From Parelaphostrongylus tenuis (taxonomy: Eukaryota; Nematoda; Chromadorea; Rhabditida; Metastrongylidae), in the NCBI GenBank assembly GCA_019055375.1, contig JAHQIW010000609.1, positions 26,901 to 90,900 of the forward strand: a stretch of DNA of 64,000 nt, written 5' to 3'. Position numbers and translations under genes: made by a program. Numbering within the stretch: position 1 is the stretch's first letter; each line of letters opens with the position of its first letter. Below are positions 8,931-21,147 of the stretch, in pieces. The notes below the pieces were generated by a model. That model was not told the origin of the DNA. It was given only the letters and a program-made list of their open reading frames with translations, and searched no databases.

Positions 8931-11900
8931 GTGGATGCGTAAATCTTCTCCTTGGAGGCCTTCTTAAACTCACATTACGCGAGCGTTACCATCTGCATAC
9001 GAAATAGTAACGAAATGAGTTACAAATATGAGCGAAATATGGATGAACACATTTAAGAAAAAATAAAAATTGCTTAGTGAGAGTGTGAACAATGAGCTTT
9101 TTGTACGCATCTGGTTTTCCTTGAAAATGTGGCGTTTTGTAAGAGCAGTGGCATTTAATTCTGGGTTGCATCGATGAAGCGTTATTTATATAGAGTATAA
9201 GTGGATTTATGGGAAGTTTTCACTAATAAGACACTAAAACAAAGTCTCTCTACACTCTATAGAAGTCCTATCACCGATCACTAATATTGATTATGAAGTT
9301 ATCTCAAATTATCGCTGAAATGACATCGCATTTCAATGTACAGTATCATTTTTGACGAACAGTTCGTTTTTTAATGATCGTTTTGGCAAGTTTCAGCCAA
9401 ATGTAGCCTTACTGAAGTTTCTTCTACCACATCTAGTTTCGCTTCAGTGGTGACAAGAATCTAAATTTTCATTGCAAAATTACCACATTACCACTGAGAG
9501 GCCCTGCTGCCGCAGCATCGCCGCAAGATTTCGCCGCCTGTCGCGCACAAAATCAACGTGGGAATCAGGAGGTAAAATAATACGGCGACAATTCCTTCAT
9601 AAGTAGAAAATATATCCTTTTGCAAGGGATTGATCATATTGAATGGCACCGTGCTACTGATTAGCCTGAAATGGTGAAACACGTGTCTAACACTGTATAA
9701 GTGCCATATCAGGCCTCATAAAAGGGCCCAAAAATGGTAACAAATTAGCAGTGAATTGTAATCAACAAACATTGCTGTTATCAGCCTTGTGCCTGTTCAT
9801 CATCAAAGTAATGATGAAGAAATAGTCGGTGAGTGGTCAAAGATGGCATTGTCATTCAGAATCCTACCACATACACTGATGACGAGGGAGGTGTTCAAAG
9901 CAACGCAATGATCATGCATAAAAGTAACTAAACAGACGGTATAAACTATATGTGCGCGATGTTTGTAAGCTCACTGTAGAGCAGATAAGAGTGGCAGAAG
10001 GCGTTCTTACTTTCAAACGATAGGCGACGAGATTACGTAGAAAGAGGATAAGAAATGTTCATGTCCTGAGGGTGTCGTTTTTCAGCGGAAAGAACCGATT
10101 ATTATAAAGCATGGGAGTTATTCCTACTGAGGAAATCACTGTGAAAACTACATGGGGGCATACCGTTTTTTTGTAACATTGAAGTACTCCCATCATTTGA
10201 GCTTTGATATATAATAATCAAAAAAATCGCTGTGAGGTTCAAAGAGGTATATTTTTCTTCTCGCTATTACTGCCAAATAAGAAGATTTTTTCAAGAAAAA
10301 AGACAAATTCTAGGATCTCTATTTTTCAAACAATCGAATGATCACTGCTAGTCTAGTGAAAAAATTATGTTCTTTGAAACAGGCAAGAAACATGAGCGCA
10401 TTTCACAGTATACTACTGCAATCCGTAGAGTTGGCGATAAAAATCGCAGATTTTCAGGTCTACTGTTTTGCATCGAAAACACTTTCCTGGAATTTCTTCC
10501 AACATTGATCGTTTCTTTATGGCAAAAAGTTTTCTTAACGTATTTTCAGGTGTTATAAACGTTTTTTTTCAATCTTGATGATGTTATTGTGGTCAACCAT
10601 AGCTTGAAAAATTCTGATCCTAAGACTAAGCTCACTGTATAAAAAGATTACTCAAAAGGCGTTCTATTAAAAATGAAGAAATCAAAGCCTGCTACTGGAG
10701 TTCATTTTTTCTACTTCACAAAGGATTTGTTGGTATACACAGTAAGATTTTGATTATTCGTAAACTTTATCGCTGAGAAAGTCATCATGCGAAGGACTTC
10801 TGTAAACGCATTTTAATAAGAAAAAGGCCTAAATGTCTTGGAAATTTTTGTTTGTGAATACGATTTCTGTCGCATGCAGTCGTATTCCACGAAATATATT
10901 CATAAATCAATGATTTTCTTTAGAAAGAATGTTTACCATTAGGCTATTAGTAGCCGTTGGATAGCTCGAGATTTTATTACCAAACTTGGTTTTCAAGAGG
11001 ACCCTCATACTAAGTTCCATTTACGAAAAATAGACATTGTGCTCGCAACAGTAAACCGTCATTTCAAGTTTACAGCAAATTCGCTCTACTTGTTTATCAG
11101 CCCAACCCGTAAATGAAATTCTAATTGCGTGGATTTCAGTACTTCTAGCATTCAGCTCGTCTTCCGTCTTCTTATTGAATGACGTGGAACTAGCTAAACA
11201 TGTCTCGTTGCAGTCTCGGAGATAGCATGGCGGAGGCGCTCTATAAGGCGTTCTTGTTGACTGCCGGAAAGTGCTGGGGGTGGAGCTCGGTTAAAAGCGC
11301 ACCGCGACGATCATCGCAACTATTCCACCACGGATCCCCATTGTCACCTATATAGTAGAATTCCGATCTTGCAGAAAAACACATTGTTACGTAAAGGTAA
11401 GTGGATTGCTACTAAAGGGACTTCTATAAACGTAATTCTAGCAGAAAAAGAAACACTTATTTGCCTTAGAAATCCTTCCATTTTAAGACGAAAGCCACAC
11501 CATCAACGAAATGAAGCATTTTCAGCTCTTTTCAAAAATACATTTTCTAAGCCATATTTTACATTACGGCCGATATTATGGAAGTTGTACTCAGTTACTC
11601 AATATACTTGATCAACAACCAATCACTTGGATTAGCAACATCATCACTTGGTTTATAGTCTGTCTCCATTGTTTCATACTAAAAGACCACCTATTGAGAC
11701 AGTTACTGATATGTAGACAATTAGTATAGATTTATTGAATAACTGATGATGGTTTCTTTTCACAGTGAATCTTCAAGAACTTATTTTTTCCTTTTTTGAA
11801 TTTATTTCATGCAGCCCGTCATCATATTGCATTGTGCAAATTCCAGCACTTTTAGAATAACTCGTTTCCTCGCACTCATCATCCTGAAGTTTTTCGAACA

Positions 11901-12165
11901 TTTCGTGTATTATTTTGACTACTTCTTAGGGTCCTCGCTTTCTTCGTGAATGTCATAGATTGTTGATTGGGCAGATTTCTCTGCATTTTTAAAGATGACC
12001 AAACTGGAGCATCCCAGGTGGCTGTGATAGTGGTGTGAGAGAGAATGAACTTAACAATTTACGTTTTATAATGTGCTTTACTAATTACTCGGTCACCCCG
12101 TCCATTCCTCCTTCTCCCTTACTCCCATCTATTAGCTCTTCTCATAAACTTTGGCACCCAAGCAG
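8931..12165. other. No gene recognised
   Basis: AT-rich sequence without a convincing gene or element. Short open frames here (for example 10,367-10,558 and 11,369-11,729) show no family motif. A GC-richer patch at about 11,225-11,345 (GGGGGTGGAGCTC, AAAAGCGCACCGCGACGATC) stands out by composition and could be part of an interspersed repeat or a promoter; I cannot decide which. Confidence 0.5.
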
Positions 12166-12174
12166 TAAACCAGG

Positions 12175-12660
12175 TTTTTTAACCAGAAGTAAATAAATTC
12201 CTCAACAGCTTACTCAAACCATGCACAATCAGCCTGAGCACATTTCTGCCATCACGCAGTCAACAAATCAATACAGTTTTGTGCTTAATTTTTTGAGCTT
12301 TCTTTTGGTACCAAATTTAATCATACTTGACCTTTCGTGACTTTTCAACGAAGTTTTTATTGCAGTTTGCTAATTTACGAGCACGAATTGAGGTGTGATG
12401 CACAAACTGCCTTAGAGAAATCAATCACGCGCAGGCTCAAGGATTTGTGTCTAAGTGGGCAGCTTTTTTGTTTCTTTTTTGAGTTATGCGCAGTCAACAC
12501 CATCCTAGAAGATCAGCTGCGCTGGGGACGTCAACGCCAAGTTGATCGAGAGGCCGGCATTGAAACAACTGAAGAGGATTCAACTTTGACCACCCAGAAG
12601 TTGGCCACCGATTTTGATTGTGATCACGCAACAGGCAGCAGAATATTGAAGGTTGCTCTG
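12175..12660 (+). pseudogene. mariner transposase N-terminal fragment
   Basis: Within the open frame 12,337-12,903, residues near the start read LLIYEHELRCDAQTALEKS, the HTH region. Later residues read LEDQLRWGRQRQVD and STLTTQKLATDFDCDHATGSRILK. The latter match the LEDEPRSGRP linker and the second HTH (TTRELAEELGCSHSTISRHL-type) of mariner transposases. The region between them is corrupted, and no catalytic domain follows. The upstream DNA at 12,175-12,340 is related to that preceding the right-arm fragment (34,160-34,330), including an AACCAGAA-type 5' end and TTGAGCTTTCTTT, so both derive from one mariner family. Confidence 0.75.
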
Positions 12661-13460
12661 GTTTTAATCACTTTAGTGCCGATACTCATGAGGAGACCTA
12701 ATGTAAGGGTATCACACTGTAAAATCGATGTCATGTTCTCATTAGTATACTCCGGTGTACTGATGGAAGGTCGTAACTGGCTGAAGATGGTTTTATTGAG
12801 GTTACCTGAGAAGAGGGAACTGGACGAGGCGCAGGAGAACACAACGCTGACATTCGACTTACCTGGAGCATACGGAATCTGTGGGCCATGTTCAAGGTCA
12901 TAATTACGATAAAATGTGCTCATTGTACAGAATAAACAGATAGTAGAAGTTACTACTAATTTAACGATAGAACAAAGTTGTTTCGATAGTTTAATGATGG
13001 TTCCAACTTTTGAAGTGCGATAATAGTCGAAAAATTATTGAGAATCATCTAGAAAAAGGGATTGCGTGCAATGAGCATCGCCGTTTTTGACGAACCAGTC
13101 TTTGCATTCTAATCTTTGATCATGATCGATTTCATGTATTACGTTCAATAAGAATATATGGAGGATTTTTGTTGCAATATTTGATTTCAGAAGTAGAAAA
13201 TGATAATTTGAATTTCGACTGCTTATTCATTTGCAGTCATAACAAAGGCGACTCATTGTTGACATAGGCAATAAAAGATTAATGAGATTGAAATGTGGAT
13301 TAAATAAATAAAATATCATAACAATGTTCAAAGAAAATTTCAGAAACAGTTTTTTTTATGAATGCTTGCTCTTCTTCTCCGCCCACTAGCCAAAATGCCC
13401 GCGGTCCGCCAAGGTTCAAATTGAAACTTTATCATATAAGTACCAACAAATCCTTTGCGT

Positions 13461-13497
13461 AGCATTCAAAGCATTCAAAGCATACAAAGCATTCAAT
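13461..13497. repeat. 9-bp tandem repeat
   Basis: Four copies of AGCATTCAA with small changes. Confidence 0.85.
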
Positions 13498-13583
13498 TCA
13501 TTTGCAACATTTGATAAAAGTTATTCATTTCAATCCGTCACTGAGAGACTGTCCTTTCAATGGATTCTTTTTTTTTTCTACAG

Positions 13584-13659
13584 GTATGCTGAGAATGATA
13601 TCCGGCCTTCTCGCTTCAGGGCGATTCTTTTCGCTGCACAACCGATTGGCGGCTCCAAG
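13584..13659 (+). CDS. Candidate first exon with mitochondrial-type presequence
   Basis: A pyrimidine tract ending TTTTTTCTACAG (to 13,583) is followed after two bases by an ATG at 13,586. The frame reads MLRMISGLLASGRFFSLHNR then LAAP, and meets a donor-like AAG|GTATGC at 13,659/13,660. The peptide has four Arg, one His, no acidic residues and alternating hydrophobic and Ser positions, as in matrix-targeting presequences. A 3' splice site directly before an ATG is typical of trans-spliced nematode first exons. The intron would be phase 2. One possible acceptor is TTTGACTTTCAG at 14,073; it gives an in-frame continuation of only 15 more codons before a stop at 14,120, so the true downstream exons are not identified. 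The mature protein is unknown. A chance exon-like match remains possible. Confidence 0.4.
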
Positions 13660-14474
13660 GTATGCACTTCTAACAACTACCCGTTCACTAAGTGTATTGT
13701 ATGTAATCAGTTTTGGAAGAACTTTACATTGGCCAAGTCCTGGTCATATTTCTTAAAATCGTCCTGTAGCGGAGCCGTTGCTTCTCCCTCTTTTGTCTCA
13801 TCATTTTGCCTAAATTTGGACGGGAAGCTCTATGATGGCTTAAGGAGTGTTTTGATCTGCTTAGCACATGTGTTCACATAGCCTTAATTGTTCAGTTTGG
13901 AGTTTTGAGGCTAGAAACTTTCAGAATAACTCCAAATATTGCTTATTTTCTTCTGCATGTATCATTGCACTGATTCTTAATTGCATGATCTAAAGATCAA
14001 ATCGAAAACGTATAAAAAATGTGTCCCTGTCTAATATAGGCTCTTAACATTCCTGCTATTATTTGACTTTCAGCAACTGCCGCCTTCTACCACTGAATAA
14101 GAATGCTGACCAAATAGTTTGACAATCTTTTGTAACAAAAAAATATTGTTTCCAAATACGTTACTTTGATATATGTTCCTCCCTTTACTTCCCTTAAATA
14201 CTAGGCCGCTGTGAAAATTTTTATATGCTAATTGAGGAAGTCAACCAAACGAATTTGAATTGAAGGCTTTCTGGTGGGATAAAAACAACACAAAGTCCAT
14301 CAGGCTTCATTCATTCAAAAGGAAATTGGACGTTGAACAGAAGACCATACTGTATGCACTAAATTCTTCAGACTAAACTTGATTGGTTCAAATCTCTCAA
14401 GCATGTCAATAAGTGAATTTTCACCAAGCAAGACTCCGAGATTCATACCAGTAATCATTATATAGCAGTTCAAT

Positions 14475-15295
14475 ATGCAGGAGCAAAGTTACAACCCTCA
14501 AGGGAAGGACGGAAATCTTGGTGGTACTTCGAAGCCATTACCTATTTGTGACTCAAACTCTGGAGGAGCTAAGAATGATCAATTTAAAGCCATCCAAAAT
14601 GCTTTACAAAAATCTGCACCAAGATCTTCGACTCGGGTGAAACTTGAAGGAAATCTCAAAGCTCCAAATGCTTTGAAATATCTATTTATTGATACTGAGA
14701 AGTTTACAGTACCTTATTTTCACGCGGAAAAAACTCTAAGTTTTACTAATGATTACGCAAAGGCAACAGCGAGTACTTCATGTAGTACTGCGAGAACTTC
14801 GCCAAGTGTATCTTTTACCACCGGGAAGTTGACAAGCCCGCTTCTTGTACCAGAGAAACCACAAGTATGCCTATGTTAGCACGACAACTGCTGAGAGTTC
14901 TCTTGCGGGCACTACAGGAGCTGCGACAAATTTATCTAGTGGTTCTAAGAAGTTGGCAAGCTCTTCTTCATACAGTGAGTCCAGTCGTCCAGAATATGTA
15001 GGCTGGACTTTAGGTGATGGAATCACTAACATCGCAAAAATATCCAAAAATGAATGAGTTGAAAGAAGCTGTGCTTCAAGTCACCATACAACTCCACGTT
15101 CACAGTATGTATCATGGAGATCAAGTTCTTCAGCGAGCAAAAATAAATCTGCCACTGCTTGCCCACAAACGCCATTACAAAGTAGATCTAAAATGTCGCC
15201 GACGAAAGTTTTCATGCAGAGCACTCAATGTGGTAATTCATTACCCAAGCGGACGGCAAAGGATTGAAATGTCCGAACATGAAGCATCAATGTGA
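14475..15295 (+). pseudogene. Chain of three overlapping Ser/Thr-rich open frames
   Basis: Frames at 14,475-14,879, 14,845-15,057 and 15,014-15,295 overlap and each steps by one base in the same direction, as if one coding region had suffered two single-base indels. The composition is biased: GKDGNLGGTSKPLPICDSNS early, then STSCSTARTSPSVSFTTGK, and in the second frame STTTAESSLAGTTGAATNLS and KKLASSSSYSESS. The third part is basic (KVDLKCRRRKFSCR). I recognise no domain. The bias and the continuity argue for a decayed or sequencing-broken gene encoding a low-complexity protein. The alternative is chance frames in simple-sequence DNA. Confidence 0.35.
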
Positions 15296-15299
15296 AACG

Positions 15300-16475
15300 G
15301 TACGTCAACATCAGACACGGAAGCCACACAAAAATGTCACCCATCTGGGAGGATAATACTCCACCACCAGCAATCTTAAGGTAATGCAGGTGACATTTTC
15401 TGTCTAACCTTATCTATAACCGAGAAGAGAATGATGTTGAACGTGTTTGTGGCTTACAAATAATTTAAAAGCATTGTTTCTATATAGTGTTTGTACTAGT
15501 CATCAGGATATCTCATCACTCCCCAGTGGTAACCCAGTGTATTTGTCTTTGCATTAGATATTGGTACTAAACACCTAATGTCTGAATCAGCATCACGAAT
15601 AACTGGGTTCTTCATTTATATCAAACGAAGGCTGGGATCATGAAAATAAAATAAAACGAAATGATTCTTCCTTAATAAATTTTGCCAAGTTTAGTATAAA
15701 AAGTTAATAAGAAAACGCTTTGCCAGAAAGATCTGTCAAAGTTGAAAAATAAAGTTAATGCGGCTCATGCTGCACTATCATCAAAAGTTATATTTCACAA
15801 AAGAAAGTACATTGAAGGTCGTGAATTGAAACCAAATTGCATTGTACTTTAGTTGTTCGTTTACGTTCTACCAGGTATTGATGTAGCTTCATCCTGTGCC
15901 AGTTTGTAATTTTTTAAAGTGATGTTTAGCTGTATCGCTCGCAGTCCTGTATCTAGTATTCTCTGGGTATGAAACAAGAGCTATTCAGAAGTTAGGTTTT
16001 TTTCACTAGAACATCATGTCATCTTACAATTTTATGCATTGATGGGGTTTCACCCTTGTTATGTACATGAATGGGAGTTCTGAGTATGCGAAGTTCTGAA
16101 TTTCTTTAGAAAAAGTCAATTCATTTTTATTATCAAAAATTTTATTTTCTTAGGCGTTTTTTACACCTAAAAGTTTGGTCCGCAATTAAGGTCTACCAGT
16201 GACCCTCAAGGTCCGCGTTTGGCATGTCGTAAAGTTGATTTTTCAAAACATCTACTTGGCATTTCAAATTTTTGTGAAGAGTTGTGATAAGAAGTAAAAT
16301 GGCTGGTTTTTTCCACAACGAGCGAAAAATGGTCTTGTGTTCCCATTGGTGGACGAGGCGCTGCGCAGTGAGCTACCTCGTGTTCTAATTATGTCATTGT
16401 TCGTCAACCACGAAGCCGCGTCTTTCGTTTTTGTATTTCATCATTGCCTGCCGAAGCGCTCACAAAAGAGGTTTC
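15300..16475. other. No gene recognised
   Basis: AT-rich DNA with no supported gene, RNA or mobile element. Confidence 0.5.
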
Positions 16476-16479
16476 AACG

Positions 16480-16735
16480 ATGTTCAACACTGATAGATGC
16501 ACCGTTCATTCAGCTTCATCAAGCATCGTTTGAGGCGATCGAATGCATATCTGTCCTTTGCAATGACTCGCAATGGTCTACCGACGTGTTAAGTCAGTGT
16601 GTTATACTCCTAGACAAGTGTGGTACTCACTTGCCGACCTCGCAGGAGTAGAAGGCGTGGTGAACCGTCGGCGCGGGATCTAACGGTTGGTCGTGGTATG
16701 GCTGAAGGTCTTTAACCACAGCACCGTACGCTTCC
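16480..16735 (-). mobile_element. tRNA-derived SINE, minus strand
   Basis: Read on the minus strand, a box A-like GTGCTGTGGTTAAAGA and a box B-like GTTAGATCCCGCGCC are followed by the family body: ACTTGTCTAGGAG, GTAGACCATTGCGAGTCATT, then GCATTCGATCGCCTCAAACG. The body matches 21,762-22,052 in order. The open frame 16,337-16,651 overlaps this SINE and is not a gene. Confidence 0.7.
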
Positions 16736-16744
16736 TTATAGTAC

Positions 16745-18070
16745 AAGCTGAATCAGGAGAATTCACTCTGCCAAAATATTCATATGATTCAACATAAGCT
16801 AAGATAAAGCCCGCACGTGCGTTGCGTTATATATACGTTTTCACTCGTGATTTTGGAAAAATTTGAAAAAATGTCTTGTCACCACTCCATGTCACTGAAA
16901 GTTTTCCATTTAGATGCTTCCATGAAAGAAGGCCAACTGGATGGATGCTATGTTGTCTAATAGTGTTGTAGCGATGACTTCTAATATAGTGAAACTATTA
17001 GCTAGTTTTGTTAGATGTGCACAACCTATTCATTTAGAACATTATCATTCTCGCTTACATTGTTCCAAAAACTCCTCATTTAAGGAGCTATGGATAGTGA
17101 AGTGTGTTCGATGCTGGTCCGTTTCGCTCTTCTTATGCTTTGGATGGATTTGCAAATCATGGAAATTCACCCTATAAGATTTCGGACACACCAATTGAAG
17201 TCAATGGAAGTCGAAAATATCGTACAACGGAAATACAGAACCGCGGCATTACAGCATTTTTTAACTATCGACATGACGGAAAAACCAACACATATATAGC
17301 TTCCTGTCAAGTCGTGTTCCATTTTTGAACTCTCAGAATTTTCTGTGTTTCATTTTATCAAAAAATCAAAATTTCCTAAATCATGGTGGATTTGAGAGGT
17401 GTTCTGGTGCTTTCTTATGTTAAAAGCTCACTCTTCAATTTTATCAAAACCTCTTTTATCGTCTATTATTTAGCGTGTAATTATTCCATTCATAATTTTG
17501 TGGTGTTGATCTAACTGAACTAAAAGGGAACAACAACTTATTTAGCAAAATGTGTACGTGCTTCACTCTGTTCTGCTTTGAACTCATAAACATTCCATTT
17601 CCAAGCAAGTCGTAAAATTTCTCATTTAGTATGTATTTATTACATATGTAAAACTACGGGTTCTAGAGTTATCAGATATGCATCAGTTCTCACCCCTTAC
17701 TGATGAAATCAATCATAAAACATAACTAGTAGCGTTTATTTCGTTTTTATATAGCTGAATGCCAGTCATTTATACAATAATATAATAACATTGACTACGG
17801 AGCACCACTAATGAACTCCTGTCATTTCGATGTCTCTGCCTATATTAAATTCGTTCATCTTATTTTATTAGCCACCATCCGTGTAGATCTCATCAAAATA
17901 TATAAGCATATTTATTTATGTTCTAGTCGTAGTCCACATAATTCCCTCACGAAGCAGAACCGTCGATGGTTTTGTCTGTGGGTTTCTTTTTTCGAATTTA
18001 TGGTTGTCACTGCTACTGTAATGTGCTCTTGTGAAGTTTCTCGTACTTATTTCGTTTTGAACTCACTAAA
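16745..18070. other. No gene recognised
   Basis: AT-rich sequence. Short frames at 16,941-17,328 and 17,811-18,080 show no motif. Nothing else is supported. Confidence 0.5.
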
Positions 18071-18077
18071 GAGAGGA

Positions 18078-18325
18078 TAAAGGATGAAGCGTCCGGCGTT
18101 CATTAGTCTCTAAAGGATGCGTCATATATTCGACTCTATCCAGCATCGTTTGAGGTGACTGAATTCTGGCGTTTACAATAAGTCTTGGTGGTCTACCGAT
18201 GTATAAAGTCAATGTTGATATTTTCCCGGAAAAGTATGGTACGAAATTGTAGATCCCCGAATGTTGGCGTGTGTTTTTCAGGGCGCGTGCAGCTATTACG
18301 CCACACGTGCTCCTTGAATTTCGTA
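18078..18325 (-). mobile_element. tRNA-derived SINE, minus strand
   Basis: The minus strand gives CACGTGTGGCGTAATAGCTGC (box A-like), then the family body with TCGGTAGACCACCAAGAC and TCACCTCAAACGATGCTGG. It is the same family as at 16,480-16,735 but more diverged, and box B is degraded. Confidence 0.6.
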
Positions 18326-18329
18326 TTTT

Positions 18330-19570
18330 TATAGTCACCAACAAATTCAAGAGATCATTTTTCTCGTCGTTTTCATCATAGCAACCAAAAATCCTTTGTG
18401 CCATGTGTATTGATATACTAGCAAAGGGATTGTGCAGTATTAAATGTGCAGTGTTAGATCTGCCATGGGATACACATACGTGTTTATTTATTGATTCTAC
18501 CCGCGCCTTGAGCTAATTGAACTTACTATCCTTATCAACGGTGTGGTAGAATTATTCCATGACTAAGTGGATATTCTCTTATAACCTCCCATTAAAGGTA
18601 GCGATAGAAAATTTGTGGACTGAAATCTCTTTTTCCATGAGAACCAACACTCGCTTACATGGTTTTTATATCTTAACTAGCAAAAATCATGTATAAATAT
18701 ATATTAGCTGTCATTAATTTGACTATGAGAGCTTTAGATTTGTTTCATGTGGTGAAAACCTTGAAGTGCTAAATACCTTTCTAAAGCTGAAGACCCTCAT
18801 TGCATATAGATTAGATGACTAGAGACAAAATCTCATCGGATGCGAGGTTTCCAAAGAACTGAATGGTTTTTTCCTGGTATAGAGCTTTTCGTAAAATTCC
18901 GCCGAAGAATGTAAACATGAAATGCGCAGTGTGTAAGTAAAATATATAATAAAGATGGTGGTTTATGGTGGTCAAACACTATTTTGTGTTTTCAGTGCTC
19001 TTTTGCATGTTGTTTGTAGGACTGCTGTGGAAACTCAATCTGATTTTTCTTCAAAATTCGTCTTAGATTCTTGAAACTCCTTTTCATATGTATAGCTCTC
19101 GTTTTGATAACGTAAACGGCAAGGCATGCCTTTCTCCAGAAACAAATGCTAAGCTGGATCCAACTCGCTGTGAAATTCCGCAGCTCATCGAAATGCATAC
19201 ATTTAGGTGGGCGTCAGCTTTTCCCAAAGAAATTCTGACAAAGTAGGTTGTTCGTTGAATGATGGTGATTTCTGAACTACTGCAGCGGTTGTGGAGTTGG
19301 GATCCTTAATGATCTGCAGAAGAAGCTTTACTTGAACGCTCAGCCGTCAACGGCCTGACGCGGGCAGTTATTAGTTACGTCAATAGGTATATTTAAAAAA
19401 TCATTCCACCGCTAGAAGCGCTCAAAAAAAAGGAATTCATTTGATCTTTAATACGCAATATTTGTCAGCGTGGCAGGGTTCATTGTCGAGACCAACTACC
19501 CAGCCAACCCGTTGGCGGCCGGCGGCTGACAAGTAGCTGCGCTGTGGCGTAGAAAGATTGGTGTGCAAAA
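18330..19570. other. No gene recognised
   Basis: AT-rich DNA with no supported feature. The centre of the giant inverted repeat (18,542) falls here, and the sequence around it is not palindromic, so the arms are separated by genuine unique spacer. Confidence 0.5.
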
Positions 19571-19572
19571 CG

Positions 19573-19647
19573 GGCGTCAGTAGTGCAACGGATAGAGCAC
19601 GCGCTCCCGGAGAAAGTGAGGTGCGGGATCTAGTCCCGCCTCGCGCA
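19573..19647 (+). pseudogene. tRNA-like sequence
   Basis: It has a D-arm/box A-like AGTGCAACGGATAGAGCACG and a T-arm GCGGGATCTAGTCCCGC with a perfect 5-bp stem. The T-loop deviates from the usual TTC-A-, and a clean acceptor stem and anticodon arm are not evident. It is probably a tRNA pseudogene or the head of a SINE. The GC-rich 5' flank (19,490-19,570) is also unlike its surroundings. Confidence 0.5.
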
Positions 19648-19849
19648 AATGTTTTGAGCATCACTCTACATTGCTAAAATAATTAGATGAGAAGGTTTTC
19701 CTACCATTGTGTTCTTGGAGGCCTACACAGACAGGAATAGCGGTGTACTAACGTCATCTAACTAAGAATTTGTACTTTGTTTGTGGTAGAAAAAGGTGGT
19801 TCTGATAAACTGCTCATCTTAGATCTAAAGTGGAGTAGCTTGAGATTTT

Positions 19850-20263
19850 CTAACCTTTACGGTAACGTGGAGCGGCGACCTCTACGTCTCTAACGTTTGA
19901 CGTCCCTGCGCTTTGAAAATGACGTCTAATGGCGTCTACCATTGTTAGACGCAACAAGTTGAAGCTTAGAGACGGGAAGACTGTGGATCCAAGGCCCTCC
20001 TGGGCCTGAGCATCAGGCAGCGGTATTAGATACCTCATTGTAACCTTGGAATTAGCCTTGTCCCACGAGGTCGTGTAGAAAACTTTCATTTTTCTAGATT
20101 TCTTCAGTGAGGTATTTGTTAATGTTTGCTTTGTATTCCAGTGAGTATGGCAGCGATCTCTAAGAAAGCAGCTCATCGTCTTCAGTGGCCGGTGAGCATT
20201 ATTTTTTGAAATATTATAGGCCTTAAGTGATCTTAAGGATGGATGTTTCCATAATCGCTCCAC
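19850..20263 (-). other. 137-codon open frame of unknown nature
   Basis: The frame reads through a moderately GC-rich stretch at 19,850-20,050 (segments such as PLPDAQAQEGLGSTVFPSLS and TMVDAIRRHFQSAGTSNVR). The composition differs from the AT-rich flanks, which suggests a repeat or an exon. I recognise no family and see no clear splice sites or start context. Confidence 0.25.
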
Positions 20264-20424
20264 TAATTTTGTACATTTTAGTGACTAATTGTGGTCTTAT
20301 AATTATCACGGTCATATTTTGTGGTTTATTTTCATATTCTGGCGGAGTTTTGTATAAGGTGTGTCTTGCTTCTGTTTCTGTTTTTGTTCTCGTGTTCTCG
20401 TTAATCATAGTATATATGAAGTGA
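20227..20424 (+). other. 65-codon highly hydrophobic open frame
   Basis: Two strongly hydrophobic segments are present: IIAPLILYILVTNCGLIII running into TVIFCGLF, and VCLASVSVFVLVFSLIIVYM up to the stop. Their lengths suit two membrane helices. The frame overlaps the minus-strand frame above by a few codons. It could be a terminal exon of a membrane protein or simply T-rich DNA. No splice context is convincing. Confidence 0.2.
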
Positions 20425-20672
20425 ACATCGATAAAATCTACTCCTCGCCTCGTGCTCCGAAGTAATCTGTGAGTCCCATTTGCTAGAGAGAAGCGATGAT
20501 CACATCTTTGTAATGAAATGTCTCAAGCCCTTCTAATGGTATGTTATAACGTCTCGGTTATATGCGTGCGTCTCGGCGTTTTCGCACGCCTCTTTAGCAT
20601 CACTTGTCTTACTCCTCACCTCTGCTACTGTCAGGTCTTTGTATAGGTTCTTGCGCTAGAATATAAACATTA

Positions 20673-21005
20673 AATTATTAACCAGAAATAATTAAAATAG
20701 AATTATTTGGTGTCGTTCAATTGCGCATTTTCTTAGAAAAATTTTGGTATACAATGTGCCTATCCTTGCTTCAAGGTGGAGCCGTTGAAGGAACAAATTC
20801 GCTTGGTACTCATGCGCGAATGGCGCGTAGGGGGAAATGCTAGTGAAGCGGCGCACAAGATCAGTAAAGGTTCCTGTAGACCCAAGAGCGACTGTTCTTC
20901 CAAACTGTTCTCTCCAGCTTTGAACTTCGCAAACCACTTCCTAGCCGTCTTTTCTTTAATCGTATTAGCCGTTCAAACTCCATCAATCTTAGTTGTAGTG
21001 ACTTG
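20673..21005. pseudogene. Fold-back mariner N-terminal remnant
   Basis: A TTAACCAGAAATAATTAAA-like end at about 20,678 is followed on + (20,785-20,870) by KEQIRLVLMREWRVGGNASE, a mariner first-HTH motif. The linker that should come next is on the minus strand, reading from about 20,975 down to 20,880: NTIKEKTARKWFAKFKAGEN followed by SLEEQ. Adjacent domain pieces are therefore in opposite orientation, with a breakpoint near 20,870-20,880. No catalytic domain is present. Confidence 0.65.
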
Positions 21006-21147
21006 AAATGATAAAACAATCAGTTACTAATCAGAACCCTTTGTGATAATCTCGATACATGAGTAGTGCTAGTCTTTAACAACTTTTGGTTTGTTTTCGA
21101 TAGCTGAATTCCGTGAGGAATTGAAAAATTTACAAGCATATAATGCG

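Noticed and set aside
8652..9007. Several open frames of His/Thr or Cys/Val repeats on both strands
   Set aside because: They are translations of the (GT)n microsatellite.
12624..12923. 99-codon minus-strand open frame
   Set aside because: Antisense shadow of the mariner N-terminal fragment and its flank.
16337..16651. 104-codon open frame
   Set aside because: More than half lies on a minus-strand SINE and the rest has no motif.
19573..19647. Functional tRNA gene
   Set aside because: The T-loop and acceptor stem do not fit a canonical tRNA; tRNA-like only.
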